From Circinella umbellata (taxonomy: Eukaryota > Mucoromycota > Mucoromycetes > Mucorales > Lichtheimiaceae), in contig JAIWNF010000160.1 in NCBI GenBank assembly GCA_025093555.1, positions 1 to 20,473 on the forward strand: a DNA stretch of 20,473 nucleotides, given 5' to 3'. This document shows positions 1 to 8,948 of this stretch, one piece after another. The notes beneath the pieces are model-generated. The model searched no databases. It saw only the letters and a program-made list of their open reading frames with translations, and had not been told where the DNA came from. The stretch's first letter is position 1. Each line of letters opens with the position of its first letter. The position numbers and the translations under genes were made by a program.

Positions 1-2037
1 TAAAAGATAACATGTATATATTTATCTTCAACTCAATAAACTCGTACCTCGTTTTCTTTCTTCTATAATCAGCTCTGCCACCATTCTTAATATGATCAAA
101 ATCCAATTGAATGGAATTAAGATAGACAAATATCTGATACATAGTATCAATTACAGGTTTCTTCGATTCAACAATACGATATAGATCACGATGAAATGCT
201 TCTATACTGTTTGTTGTACGAGTAGGATGTGCCTGTAATTCATCCTTAAGCCATTGTTTAGATCTAAAAATCATTCCAGCAATTTCTTCACGAACCCACC
301 AATTGAGCCACTTTTTAGCATTGGGAAAATCATCCCGGATTTGCTGAACAGCCCGGTCATATGCATTTGATCCAAGAGAATTATACATGATGTCAGTGAG
401 ATCGATGAAATCGACATCATACCCTGGTGGCACAACTGCATGGTTGCTGACAATTCTCTGTACGGATTGTTTCCAGTGATGATAACATCCTTTTAACAGG
501 CTTTCAGGCAAAATGTTGCTGGTAGGGAATGCTTCTTGAAAAGCCGTGAGAAAGCCTTGTCTCTGGGCTTGCGAAAAATCCATAACCTAGCATGATTTAA
601 TACATCAGCATCACGCACTCATTTACTTATCACATATATCGACAAACAACACACACATAATTAACAATTAACAATATCAAGTACATAGATAAAGGTACAT
701 CCATTTATTTGCAATATAATATTCTAACTGATAAATATATACTCCTATTTATAATGTCTCCCCCATCAATGCAGTGTATGTATAAAATACATCTGTCCAA
801 CTGGTAATGACACTCGCATATATTACAAGTCATGCATTATAGATATACTATTTATGTTCCTCGCATTTTTCCCATCAAAAAACTCAAACACAATCCTATA
901 ACATACCAACCATAAACACAAACTTACCAATCCAGAAAAATTCATATCAATTACTTCATCTGCGTGTCCAAAAACAGAATCAAAAGTCTTAAAAAAAGAG
1001 AGAAAGTAGTTTTTGAAATGCATTGTCGACAGTCCATCCAACACGCCTTGAAAAATAACACCAAACTTGTCAATTTCTTCAAAATATATATTTGTCATAC
1101 AAAGGTAATATCCCTTCGTAAAACAATCATAAGTGACATCAGTAAGCATTGGATGCTTCTTGAAGTCTGCTTTCATAGCAATATCTGGCGCACAGAAAGT
1201 AATACACATCTTCCCAGGAGTAATATCAGCAGATTGCAGATAACCTGGGAATTCGTTGGTCAGATCTGCAAGTTCCATATGAGCAGATTCTAACACAGCT
1301 TGGGATGATCGTAACTTGTCATTCTTGGCGAGGTATGTACGTTGAAATCGCTTGATCGTACCAAGGTTGCGAAGATTCGGATCGATATCACTAATAGGCC
1401 TCGCTGGTTTTTGAACATGTACTGGGCTTGTGCCAACTTTCAAACCGTATGGCTTTTCAACTGGAAATTCCAAAACGCGCTCCTCTACCTTTTCCAAAGT
1501 TTCCATTGTGAAATGAAGTGGGATAAATTTGCCGTGTGTGTGCGTCCCTTCATGGTTCATTACACCTATTAAAAATCAAACAATTAGATTGTTATATACA
1601 TTATTAACATACCATTATTTATACTAATCATCCCACACAGTCTAACAATAATCAATCCCAGCTAATAGCCTCTTTAATCTATAAAAAACAGAGTAAATTC
1701 CATAACACATCTGAAAGTCCATGTTACCGGTCTTGCTTTTAATGTGAAAGTGCACTTTTGCATGACATTCAACATAAATTAAAGAGGGCTTGAAGCAACC
1801 AGGGCAATTTTCCGTAACCTGCACATCAATCCGTTCCTTGGATGACTTTGGTCTTAGCCAAACATTGCAACTCGTACACTGCATAGCGCCCAAACATTTC
1901 TTGTAGTAAGTGGTGTACAGTTTTCTTTTATCACGACTTACATGTTCCAATTGCCATCCAATAAACATGTCATGACCTTTTTCGTCAAATGTAATTTCAT
2001 GATTAACATGACCATCGGGAAATTGAGGAAAAGACAT
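1..2037 (-). CDS. MULE (Mutator-like) DDE transposase, 5' part, three exons, apparently intact, runs off the left edge
   Basis: I read three exons on the minus strand: 2037-1647, 1565-928 and 586 to the window edge. The introns are 1566-1646 (81 bp) and 587-927 (341 bp, donor GTAAG). Phases agree and give at least 538 residues without a stop. Residues 1-140 form a Cys/His-rich GCM/WRKY-like zinc domain (PQFPDGH, FDEKGHDMF, CLGAMQC, ending in HTH). The catalytic core follows: D273 in LTDVTYDCF, D346 in MDFSQAQRQGF, C377-x2-H380 in GCYHHW, and E472 in TTNSIEAFHRD. This is the usual MULE order, with CxxH between the second D and the E. It would excise and insert its element in the nucleus. The first ATG of the zinc domain is taken as the start. 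After residue 523 or so the frame looks less protein-like, and another intron may start at 47 (GTACGAG). The SWIM finger expected in the C-terminal part lies outside. Family call is firm, exon ends are inferred. Confidence 0.85.
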
Positions 2038-3240
2038 ACTTAATAATTGAAGAAGATATAAGTAGTAAAGTGAAGCAGAGCAACAATGATAATATATTCT
2101 GCTAGAATACTTGATACAAAAAGACTGCCTTTCCTTAATATGTGACCTCTTTTCTTGTATTAATCAGTCGCACTTTTAAATCATCTCTCCTGAAATTGCA
2201 CCAAAAAAAACGCACCCATCCATAATGTCAAAGCACGCAATAAGATAAATCATGCAAGAAGCCAAAGCACGCAATAATGTATATTATGCAAGAAGCCAAT
2301 CAGCGCAGTAACGTGAATTGTCAAAAGCAAAGCACGCAATAATTTAGCGTCATAACTTGGTGCTATTAATAGAAAATGATATATGCTAAAAAATAAAAAG
2401 TAACTATACTTTTAGATTTTTTTTTCAAAACATTGTATTAACACACTCTTAAAAAAATAAATCTATGCATTCATATGAGAATAATAAATCGGTTGAATAA
2501 AAGAAAAGAAGTATATCTCTTGTACATAACAAAGAGAATATTTTTTGAAGATTTATGTAAAAAGATAGATGTAACTGATATCCCATGTTGAAGGAATAAA
2601 TACACAATCATGTTGAAAAAAAAATATCATTTTTTTTTATTGCTTTTTTTTTATTAATGCATTTTGACACAAAACCATATTTAATTATAATAAGAAAAAA
2701 ATTATAGTAGTAGTAATATGCGAGGAATGAAAGTGGGAACCCAAAAGTTAATAACAATTGTTATTTGACAAAAGTTTGGCCAATAACATTAGTTATTACT
2801 CTGATCGGTTCTAATTTTGCTGGGAACCCAAATTTTTTTTTGGAACCTTAGAAAAAAATAATAATAAATAATAATGATATTGTTACTGCGGATGATAATG
2901 AATAAAAAGAGAGCCACAGTAAGAAAGTATAATTGGTATTAAATGTCATAGCCATAAATAGTAGTGACTCTACTTTTCCTCTTTTGTCCATTTGTGATAC
3001 TTCTTTTGTAAACGTATTTTATTTTTATATTGCCATGTAGTTAATCCATATCACTGTCACATCATCATAACAATCATTCGAACATGTAGTCAACCCTCAG
3101 TCACGAACACGTATATTATCATTATTAGTTTATCATATCTTATTAATAGTTTAGAAAATATATAAATACCCCTTCACATCTCATATAATAAAAGGGCATC
3201 TTTCAACTTATAATTTATTCTTTAATTATCTTTTGCTCTA
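2038..3240. other. Upstream region of the MULE gene, no gene seen
   Basis: This 1.2-kb stretch is AT-rich with many A and T runs and has no convincing reading frame on either strand. It holds the 34-bp direct repeats listed separately and a perfect 16-bp palindrome at 2750-2765 (AATAACAATTGTTATT). That palindrome lies between two copies of GGGAACCCAAA, near 2735 and 2822. The MULE promoter and the right-hand TIR of its element should lie here, but I cannot delimit the TIR because the partner end is outside the window. Confidence 0.5.
2229..2349. repeat. 34-bp direct repeats, about 3.6 copies, upstream of the MULE start codon
   Basis: Copies start at 2229, 2263, 2297 and 2329. Copies 1 and 2 are 34 bp and share AAAGCACGCAATAA at the front and ATGCAAGAAGC at the back. 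Copy 3 is 32 bp and diverged. Copy 4 is cut after the AAAGCACGCAATAA core. They lie 192-312 bp upstream of the divergent MULE ATG. Subterminal transposase-binding sites or promoter elements are possible roles, which is inference from position. Confidence 0.85.
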
Positions 3241-3425
3241 TCACTGGACTTAAAAGGTGGTTTGAGAAAATCGGTCTTGCTAAAACTTTTGGGTTTGAGC
3301 TGGTTTGAGCGGCTCAAACGCCCCTGAATGATTTGAGCTGGCTCGAACCACTCAAATCAGTAGTTTGAGTAACCAGGTCGCTCAAATTCTTAGTTTGAGT
3401 ATTCTCAAACGTGTTCAAATAAAAA
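3241..3425. repeat. Left subterminal array of the outer element (TTTGAG/CTCAAA)
   Basis: By eye there are ten exact TTTGAG or CTCAAA hexamers in both orientations, often extended to GTTTGAGCTGG or GGCTCAAACG. They are irregularly spaced and begin right after the TIR. Arrays like this are known as transposase-binding sites in CACTA- and hAT-type elements. That role here is inference. Confidence 0.8.
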
Positions 3426-3666
3426 GTTACCTTTCACAAAATAAATATTAAGTTATGCAATATTCGTTGAGCATTGTAATACTTCATTACTCTTTTTTGC
3501 TATTTAGTTTTTTTTTTCTTTTTTTTCGCAAAATGCAGACAGCTTCTGAAATTTATTATGGGATCAAAAAATGTTTTTGTAACCAGTGTTTTCAAATGAG
3601 TACGTGACCAGAAAAATACATTCACCAAAAAGAAAGTACTGAAGATCGTCATAAGTAGGGATCTTA

Positions 3667-3836
3667 GTACAATCCGGATTTATAAACCGATCCGTTTTTC
3701 ATACGGATTGGATCGGATTCGGATTGTGTCTCAACCGATTCAGATCGGATTCGGATCGTAATTCTACAATCCGGATTGTAAACGGATTGAGATCTATGGA
3801 TCCGTCAGATTTTTCTGATCCGTCATTATAATTATA
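3667..3836. repeat. CGGAT-rich subterminal array, left end of hAT-like element 1
   Basis: More than a dozen CGGAT/ATCCG pentamers in both orientations are packed into about 170 bp, many fused as GGATCGGATTCGGAT. A matching array occupies about 4545-4690 at the other end. The small open frame across the right array only reflects this repeat and is not a gene. Confidence 0.85.
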
Positions 3837-4189
3837 GAGTAATGGATCAAAGTTTAACAATGCTGTGGTAAGGTATATATATATATATTCAAATAAAGAA
3901 GAGAGTAAGTTTTTGTATACTATTATATACTTGAATAGAGCAGTTGAAAAGAAAAGTAGTAATGGCTTTAATATAGAAAAGAAATATCTGAAAAGAAAAA
4001 AACAAAAATTGAAGATTAAAAAGAGAGATTAATGAACTTAATTATTATAGAAAGAATTATGAACTTTTATTTGGTTGTAAACAGAAAAGGTAAAACTTAT
4101 ACCTCTTTTTTTTCAGCATACTACTCGCCCCCACAAAAAAAAATCCACGTCATGTTATATTTCTACCACAAAAACTTATTTGTACTGCA

Positions 4190-4365
4190 CCGCCATAACT
4201 TTTTTTTTACTACTATAACTTTCCCACTATAATTTTTTTTCAACTATAACTTTCTTTTTCCATTGTAACTTTCTTTATTCCCATATTATAACTTTTTATT
4301 ACTACAATTTTTTTTTACTACAATTCTTTTTTTATTATAACTTATTTATTTCCTATTATGTTTTT
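4190..4365. repeat. Degenerate TATAACTTT tandem repeat inside hAT-like element 1
   Basis: About nine imperfect units of 15-22 bp follow each other, built on the core (C)TATAACTTT followed by T/C-rich filler and a short CCCA or ACTA spacer. It is a decayed minisatellite with no coding potential. Confidence 0.7.
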
Positions 4366-4709
4366 CAAACCAAAATAATAAAATCATCTAAAAACAATGC
4401 ACCTCTGTTACCAATGTTTTACTTTTCTTAAACGATCTCAAACGACTACTATACACAATCTTGTAAAATACCTTTTCTCATGAAAAAATACTGTGACTTC
4501 TACTATATAGTCTAAATTTTCATCTAATTGATTCTTTTGCATTATGGATTACGGATTCAATCCGGATTTTTACGAAACGGATTCGGATTGCAATTCTCTA
4601 ATCCATGGACAATCCGGATTTCTGAAAATCCGATCCGTTTCAAAACGGATCGGATTCGAAATGGTGCCAATCAGATCCGGATCGGTCTACTAAGAACCCT
4701 AGTCATAAG

Positions 4710-4974
4710 CGTGATTATAGCACAGAACTTTTTGAAGAATGGCTACGAGTTAAGGCAATGAGGATATGATGGATCTTGATAACAATGGTAGAGATTTATT
4801 TTTTATTGTAATATTAAGATATCATCTTAACTGAGAGTAAAATTCGTAGTCGATATACACAGCTACATCTAGTAAAAATTAGCTCATTTACCCAAAAAAA
4901 AAATAACGAGTAATGTTTTTATTATTGGAAGTTCTTTTAAAAAATTATAAATGGTAAGTTATATGAATGATAAT
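4710..4974. other. Outer-element interior between the two hAT-like insertions
   Basis: This 265-bp AT-rich stretch lies between the target duplications of the two hAT-like elements. I see no gene, repeat array or RNA signal in it. Confidence 0.5.
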
Positions 4975-5007
4975 GTTATTTTTAGCTTTCTTCATCTCAT
5001 CCAACAT

Positions 5008-5118
5008 CCGCTCATGCAATCCGCATCCTCTGCATCCGCAAATTCAGATGCGGATGGGTCTTTACGGATGCAGATGCGGATGGGTGTATCATCCGATCCG
5101 ATGATGCAACCATCCGAA
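5008..5118. repeat. GATGCGGATGG/ATCCGC subterminal array of hAT-like element 2
   Basis: Closely packed ATCCGC, GATGCGGATGG and CATCCGATCCG words occur in both orientations just inside the left TIR. The right end at 8865-8935 has a sparser equivalent. The short open frame over this array is an artefact of the repeat. Confidence 0.75.
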
Positions 5119-5193
5119 AGATTCAAAGTGGTATTGAGTGTTTTTTTCAACGAAGTTGTTTATAGGTGTTTATAAAAAAAAGATAAAATATTA

Positions 5194-5394
5194 AGAAACG
5201 TTATATAATTAGTAATAATTTCAAATTAGAATAAAATAGTAATTATCACTATAATAATATAAATATTTAAATTTTTTTAATTTTTGATTTTTTTTTTAAA
5301 TTCGAATATAATAAATTATTAGAATATAAGTAAATATTGAAAGATAAAAAAACATAGTATATATTTAATAAAGTAAAAATCAGAATGTTTCTCA
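5194..5394. repeat. Left 201-bp direct repeat
   Basis: It is identical at every position I compared with 7106-7306, including a 10-T run, and is extremely AT-rich. Its ends are inverted relative to each other (GAAACGTT and AATGTTTC). The small minus-strand open frame shared by both copies comes from the repeat and is not supported as a gene. Confidence 0.95.
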
Positions 5395-5586
5395 GATAAA
5401 CAGCAATAAAGTAATAATGCGCCGCAGACAATTTTGTATAATAATTTAAACTCCGATAGTGTAACAATATATATATGGAAATAAAAAATATCCATTACGT
5501 TTTATCATTTGAGATATTTTTTACTTAACTTTTAAAAATTTTATAAATTGAATTTCATATTTAATAAAAATAATACTTATGCTTTT

Positions 5587-7032
5587 ATGGAACAATTATT
5601 AGAAAAAGAGTTTAAAAAATTATATGAAAAATACTGGATAAATATATTGAAAAAAAATTATATGCCTATAAAAAATAAAAGATATCATAGAACTATTAAT
5701 GTTGAAGTTGAAAATATAAAAAAAATTAAAAAAAAAATTATTGAAAAAATAGGATATATTCCTATATATATTTTTATAACAAGTTTTTGTAACCAATATT
5801 ATTTTAATGGTCCTCATAATGATATTGATAAAATATTATTATTAATATATCAACTAATAGAAGGGTATTCAACACATGATATGAATGATTTTATTAATGA
5901 TACAACATTTTATCGAATATATGAAAAATTATATATAAAAGAAGAAAAAGAATTAGATAAGTGGATTGATAATATGTTTATAAATTATTTTTCAAATATA
6001 AATATAAGATTATTAAGTAGTTATATTAAGAATCCAGAGTTATTAAAGCAGTGTACATTAATAATGGATGGGCATCATAATAAAATAACATATGAAAATA
6101 TTGATTTTGATAAAAAAAAATTATATAGTTGGAAATTAAAGAAAAATGGTTTAAATACTCAATTTGTAATTGATAATAACAATATGGTATTATATATTTC
6201 AGATTCCTTACCGTGTAAAGATAATAATGATGATGTAATGTTTATAAATAATATTAAATTAAGTAATTTTTTAAAATATAGTGATTGTTTATGTTTTGAT
6301 GGTTTATATACTAATACATTAGAGCAAGTAATTGAAAAATATAATAATGTAAATTTTAATATAAATGAAGATAATTTTATTTTTCCAATTCGTAAACAAA
6401 AAAATATTAATTTAGAAGCAAATGAGGAAATATTTAATAAAGAATTAGGTGGATATCGTTCTAAAATTGAAACATATTTTGCTGAAATATCTAAAACATT
6501 TAAAAGATTTGACCCTCATAAAAATATAAGAATAACAAAATTAAAAACCTATAATTTACAATTAAAATTAGCATGTTTATTATTAAATATAAAGAAATTT
6601 GTTGAAATTGGAAATATAATACCAAATGAAATACATAAAAAATGGGCAGAAGAAAACTTTAATTTTCCAGATAATAAATTAATAACTGTTACAACACATA
6701 TTTTATCATATAAATTAGATAATATTAAAAAAATTAGAGATTATCAAAGTGAGTTATTTATGAGATTGCAAATAAATGAAAATACAGATAATATTAATGA
6801 TTTAGAGAGTATAGATAATAGTAATGATATAAATAAAGATGTTGAAATGATTATTGATGATAGTAACTATTTTGAAATTTCATATATTATAAAACATAGG
6901 AAAAATTTAGAAAATGAGAATGAATATTATGTAAAATGGAAAGGATATGATAAAAAATATAATTCATGGGTTAAAGAGATAGATTTTGATAGTAAAAAAC
7001 TAATAAATATATATTGGAAAACTTTAAATTAA
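5587..7032 (+). CDS. DDE transposase (DDE_4/PIF-Harbinger/IS5-like) with C-terminal chromodomain, intact
   Basis: This is an uninterrupted 481-residue frame. I start it at the first ATG (5587), because the open frame upstream, back to a stop at 5533, has no other ATG. The catalytic triad is visible as D161 in LIMDGHHNKI, D238 in CLCFDGLYTN and E295 in YRSKIETYFAEISKTFKRF. This matches the DDE_4-type pattern of D, D-x-x-Y and a basic-x-IE-x-x-F block. Residues 428-481 form a chromodomain (YFEISYIIKHRK, YYVKWKGYD, NSWV) with the aromatic residues that read methylated lysine in the family. The enzyme should cut and paste its element in the nucleus, and the chromodomain may steer it to marked chromatin (inference). 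Codons are almost exclusively A/T-ending with abundant AAA, AAT and ATA, unlike the MULE genes nearby. Superfamily within DDE_4-like enzymes is unsettled. Confidence 0.85.
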   Translation: MEQLLEKEFKKLYEKYWINILKKNYMPIKNKRYHRTINVEVENIKKIKKKIIEKIGYIPIYIFITSFCNQYYFNGPHNDIDKILLLIYQLIEGYSTHDMNDFINDTTFYRIYEKLYIKEEKELDKWIDNMFINYFSNINIRLLSSYIKNPELLKQCTLIMDGHHNKITYENIDFDKKKLYSWKLKKNGLNTQFVIDNNNMVLYISDSLPCKDNNDDVMFINNIKLSNFLKYSDCLCFDGLYTNTLEQVIEKYNNVNFNINEDNFIFPIRKQKNINLEANEEIFNKELGGYRSKIETYFAEISKTFKRFDPHKNIRITKLKTYNLQLKLACLLLNIKKFVEIGNIIPNEIHKKWAEENFNFPDNKLITVTTHILSYKLDNIKKIRDYQSELFMRLQINENTDNINDLESIDNSNDINKDVEMIIDDSNYFEISYIIKHRKNLENENEYYVKWKGYDKKYNSWVKEIDFDSKKLINIYWKTLN

Positions 7033-7105
7033 AAGATAAAAGAATTTATATTGCATTATCCTCATACAAAGTCTTGACTTTTTCTCCTCATTACAAATAA
7101 ATGGG

Positions 7106-7306
7106 AGAAACGTTATATAATTAGTAATAATTTCAAATTAGAATAAAATAGTAATTATCACTATAATAATATAAATATTTAAATTTTTTTAATTTTTGAT
7201 TTTTTTTTTAAATTCGAATATAATAAATTATTAGAATATAAGTAAATATTGAAAGATAAAAAAACATAGTATATATTTAATAAAGTAAAAATCAGAATGT
7301 TTCTCA
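7106..7306. repeat. Right 201-bp direct repeat
   Basis: It is the second identical copy of 5194-5394 in the same orientation, starting about 73 bp after the transposase stop codon. The base before it (G) differs from the base before the left copy (A), and the sequences after the two copies differ completely, which sets the repeat limits. Confidence 0.95.
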
Positions 7307-8940
7307 TTGGATTGAAAAAGTATGCCGCATTTTTAATGTAAGTGTAGTAAGTCAATAAATGTGACAAATATTATTTTATCAACTCGAATATTCATCAAAC
7401 TTTTTAGATCTAAACTTTTTGAAATGATCTAATCCCAGAGATGTTGAAATGTTATTACTTGTCCCTATTCATTATATTTCTTATAACATATTATTCCTCA
7501 AATTATTCATGTCACAACATTTCCTATATTATTTCATAATAATACTAATATTTGTCCCTTTCCAAAACAAAGAATAGTAAATAAAAAAAAATAACCATTC
7601 GTTGAAGAAGACATCTAGAATAGTTTATTTGATATTTGTATTACCATAGTGATATATATAATATAATTATAAACCCCAATACTCTCTCTATTTTGTACAG
7701 TCCAAATGTTCATCATCCAAATATTCATCATCCAAATCCAAGTATATAAACTGTAATATCAACCCATATCCACAGCACTTTTTTTTCAATGATTATTTGC
7801 ATAAGTTATAAAATCTACTCAAAGAAAAATAAAATAAAATACTACCACCATTAGTAAACAAATATATTATAGTAATATAATTCGGAGAAAGGGTATGTGT
7901 GTAAAAAGAAAGAGTAGTACCACTTACAATCGTCAAGCACAATCTCCAGTTATATAAAAGCAATTATGTCAAAGATAGGGATATATAAAAAAGAAGGAGC
8001 TTTGATAATAAAATTGATTAATGCTAGTTGCTTTGTAGGGTTATCAAGGTGTATATTAGATAGTTTTATTGACCAAGATTAAATAAAATATTTGTTAAAA
8101 TCCATTGGTAAATAAAGTAGATTGTTGTAAAAAATATATTTGTCTATAAACTCGATCCACAATAGTTAGTAGAGCAAAGGTGTAATATTGTAATCGTTAA
8201 ACTAATAGATGCTTATTGGCGTTATTGAACATGTCCGTTCGTGTGTAAAATAGATACGATAATGAGTGATTAAAATAATACAATAAAAAAAACTACCAAA
8301 CTTAGTTGTTTCATTTGGGATCATTATTTTCCATTATTAAAAAAGAAGATGACTGTGTTAAATGGGGTAACGAAGATTTGATTGAAGAAGCTTAGTTTTC
8401 TCTTTTTTTTTTTGCTGTCACACATAATTTTTTTTCTTTACTTATAAATTATTCTTTCCCTATTTTTTATATTTCTCTTCATAAAAAGCTTTCATCTACT
8501 ATATTATCTTATACATTACAGATTTATTTATTTTATTTTTATATTTATAATAAAAATTACCATTTACTTTTCTACAATTGCCATTGTTTATTGAAATATG
8601 CTTCTATTTTGTTTTTTTGTACCAGTTTAAAGTACAATATTTATTCTGAACCAATCTAAACCAAACGCGCTATATTACACTTATATACGAAAAGACAAAT
8701 TAACCATGATAACAATTTTTACAATATCCAATACCTTTTTTTTAGATTCCAAATCAAAAATTACTATAGATTATTTCACTCTTTTCTTTGATTCACCACA
8801 ATACGACAGTTCTTCCTACTTTGACTGTATTTCTGCCAAAAAAAATATACATACACACTTCATCTACCCATCTGATCCACATCTAATGCAGATGCAGATA
8901 GCCCTATTATCCGATCCAATCTGATCCGTGAAGAACACTA
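7307..8940. other. Right-hand interior of hAT-like element 2, no gene seen
   Basis: This is 1.6 kb of AT-rich DNA with no frame resembling a known protein. A short tandem of CATCATCCAAATATT-type units is visible at about 7708-7740. The open frame near 8706-8924 has no recognisable domain and runs into the subterminal repeats, so it is not called. Confidence 0.5.
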
Positions 8941-8948
8941 GTTATTTT

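Larger units (their letters stand above)
3656..4701. mobile_element. hAT-like non-autonomous element 1, 8-bp target duplication
   Basis: The element starts TAGGGATCTTAGTA and ends with the inverted form of TAGGGTTCTTAGTA, 13 of 14 positions matching. It is flanked by a perfect 8-bp direct repeat, GTCATAAG, at 3648-3655 and 4702-4709. An 8-bp duplication with a TAGGG-type end is characteristic of the hAT superfamily. Both ends carry dense ATCCGGAT/CGGATTCGGAT subterminal repeats (about 3670-3835 and 4545-4690). The 1046-bp interior has no transposase frame, only AT-rich and low-complexity DNA, so it would depend on a transposase supplied elsewhere. Confidence 0.85.
5194..7306. mobile_element. 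Composite-like unit: DDE/chromodomain transposase between identical 201-bp direct repeats
   Basis: Two identical 201-bp direct repeats (5194-5394 and 7106-7306) enclose about 1.7 kb that holds one intact transposase gene. The layout resembles an LTR element or a bacterial composite transposon, but the enclosed enzyme is a DDE DNA transposase and no reverse transcriptase, integrase or protease is present. Each repeat begins with AGAAACGTT and ends with AATGTTTCTC, so it has short inverted ends and could itself be a small MITE-like element. I see no clear target duplication: the left flank is ATATTA and the right flank is TTGGAT. The unit sits inside hAT-like element 2 and, given repeat identity and the intact frame, should be the youngest insertion of the stack. 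Confidence 0.7.
4983..8940. mobile_element. hAT-like non-autonomous element 2, 8-bp target duplication, host of the chromodomain unit
   Basis: A perfect 8-bp duplication, GTTATTTT, flanks it at 4975-4982 and 8941-8948. The ends are TAGCTTTCTTCA and the inverted form of TAGTGTTCTTCA, 10 of 12 matching. They resemble the TAGGGTTCTT ends of element 1, so the two belong to related families. Subterminal repeats are also present, but with another core: GATGCGGATGG and CATCCGATCCG at about 5000-5120, and weaker GATCC/GATGCAGAT motifs at 8865-8935. Removing the insertion at 5194-7306 leaves about 1.85 kb of AT-rich DNA without a hAT transposase. Confidence 0.8.

Noticed and set aside
964..1572. Plus-strand open frames opposite the MULE second exon
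   Set aside because: They lie antisense to a clear transposase exon with conserved motifs, so they are shadows.
4528..4761. Open frame with Arg/Ile/Asn-rich product
   Set aside because: It is the CGGAT subterminal array of hAT-like element 1 translated by chance.
4951..5175. Open frame with a Met/Gln/Ser/Asp-rich product
   Set aside because: It spans the target duplication and the GATGCGGATGG array of hAT-like element 2 and is repeat-derived.
5548..5586. Upstream TTG as start of the chromodomain transposase
   Set aside because: A fungal nuclear gene should start at ATG. The first ATG in the open frame is at 5587 and the residues before it show no conserved feature.
5194..7306. Interpretation as an ordinary LTR retrotransposon
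   Set aside because: The enclosed gene is a DDE DNA transposase with a chromodomain. There is no reverse transcriptase, RNase H, protease, primer-binding site or polypurine tract, and the repeats lack TG...CA ends.
8035..8050. TAGGGTTATC as another hAT-type end
   Set aside because: It lacks the TTCTT continuation, nearby GGATC subterminal repeats and any paired 8-bp duplication.
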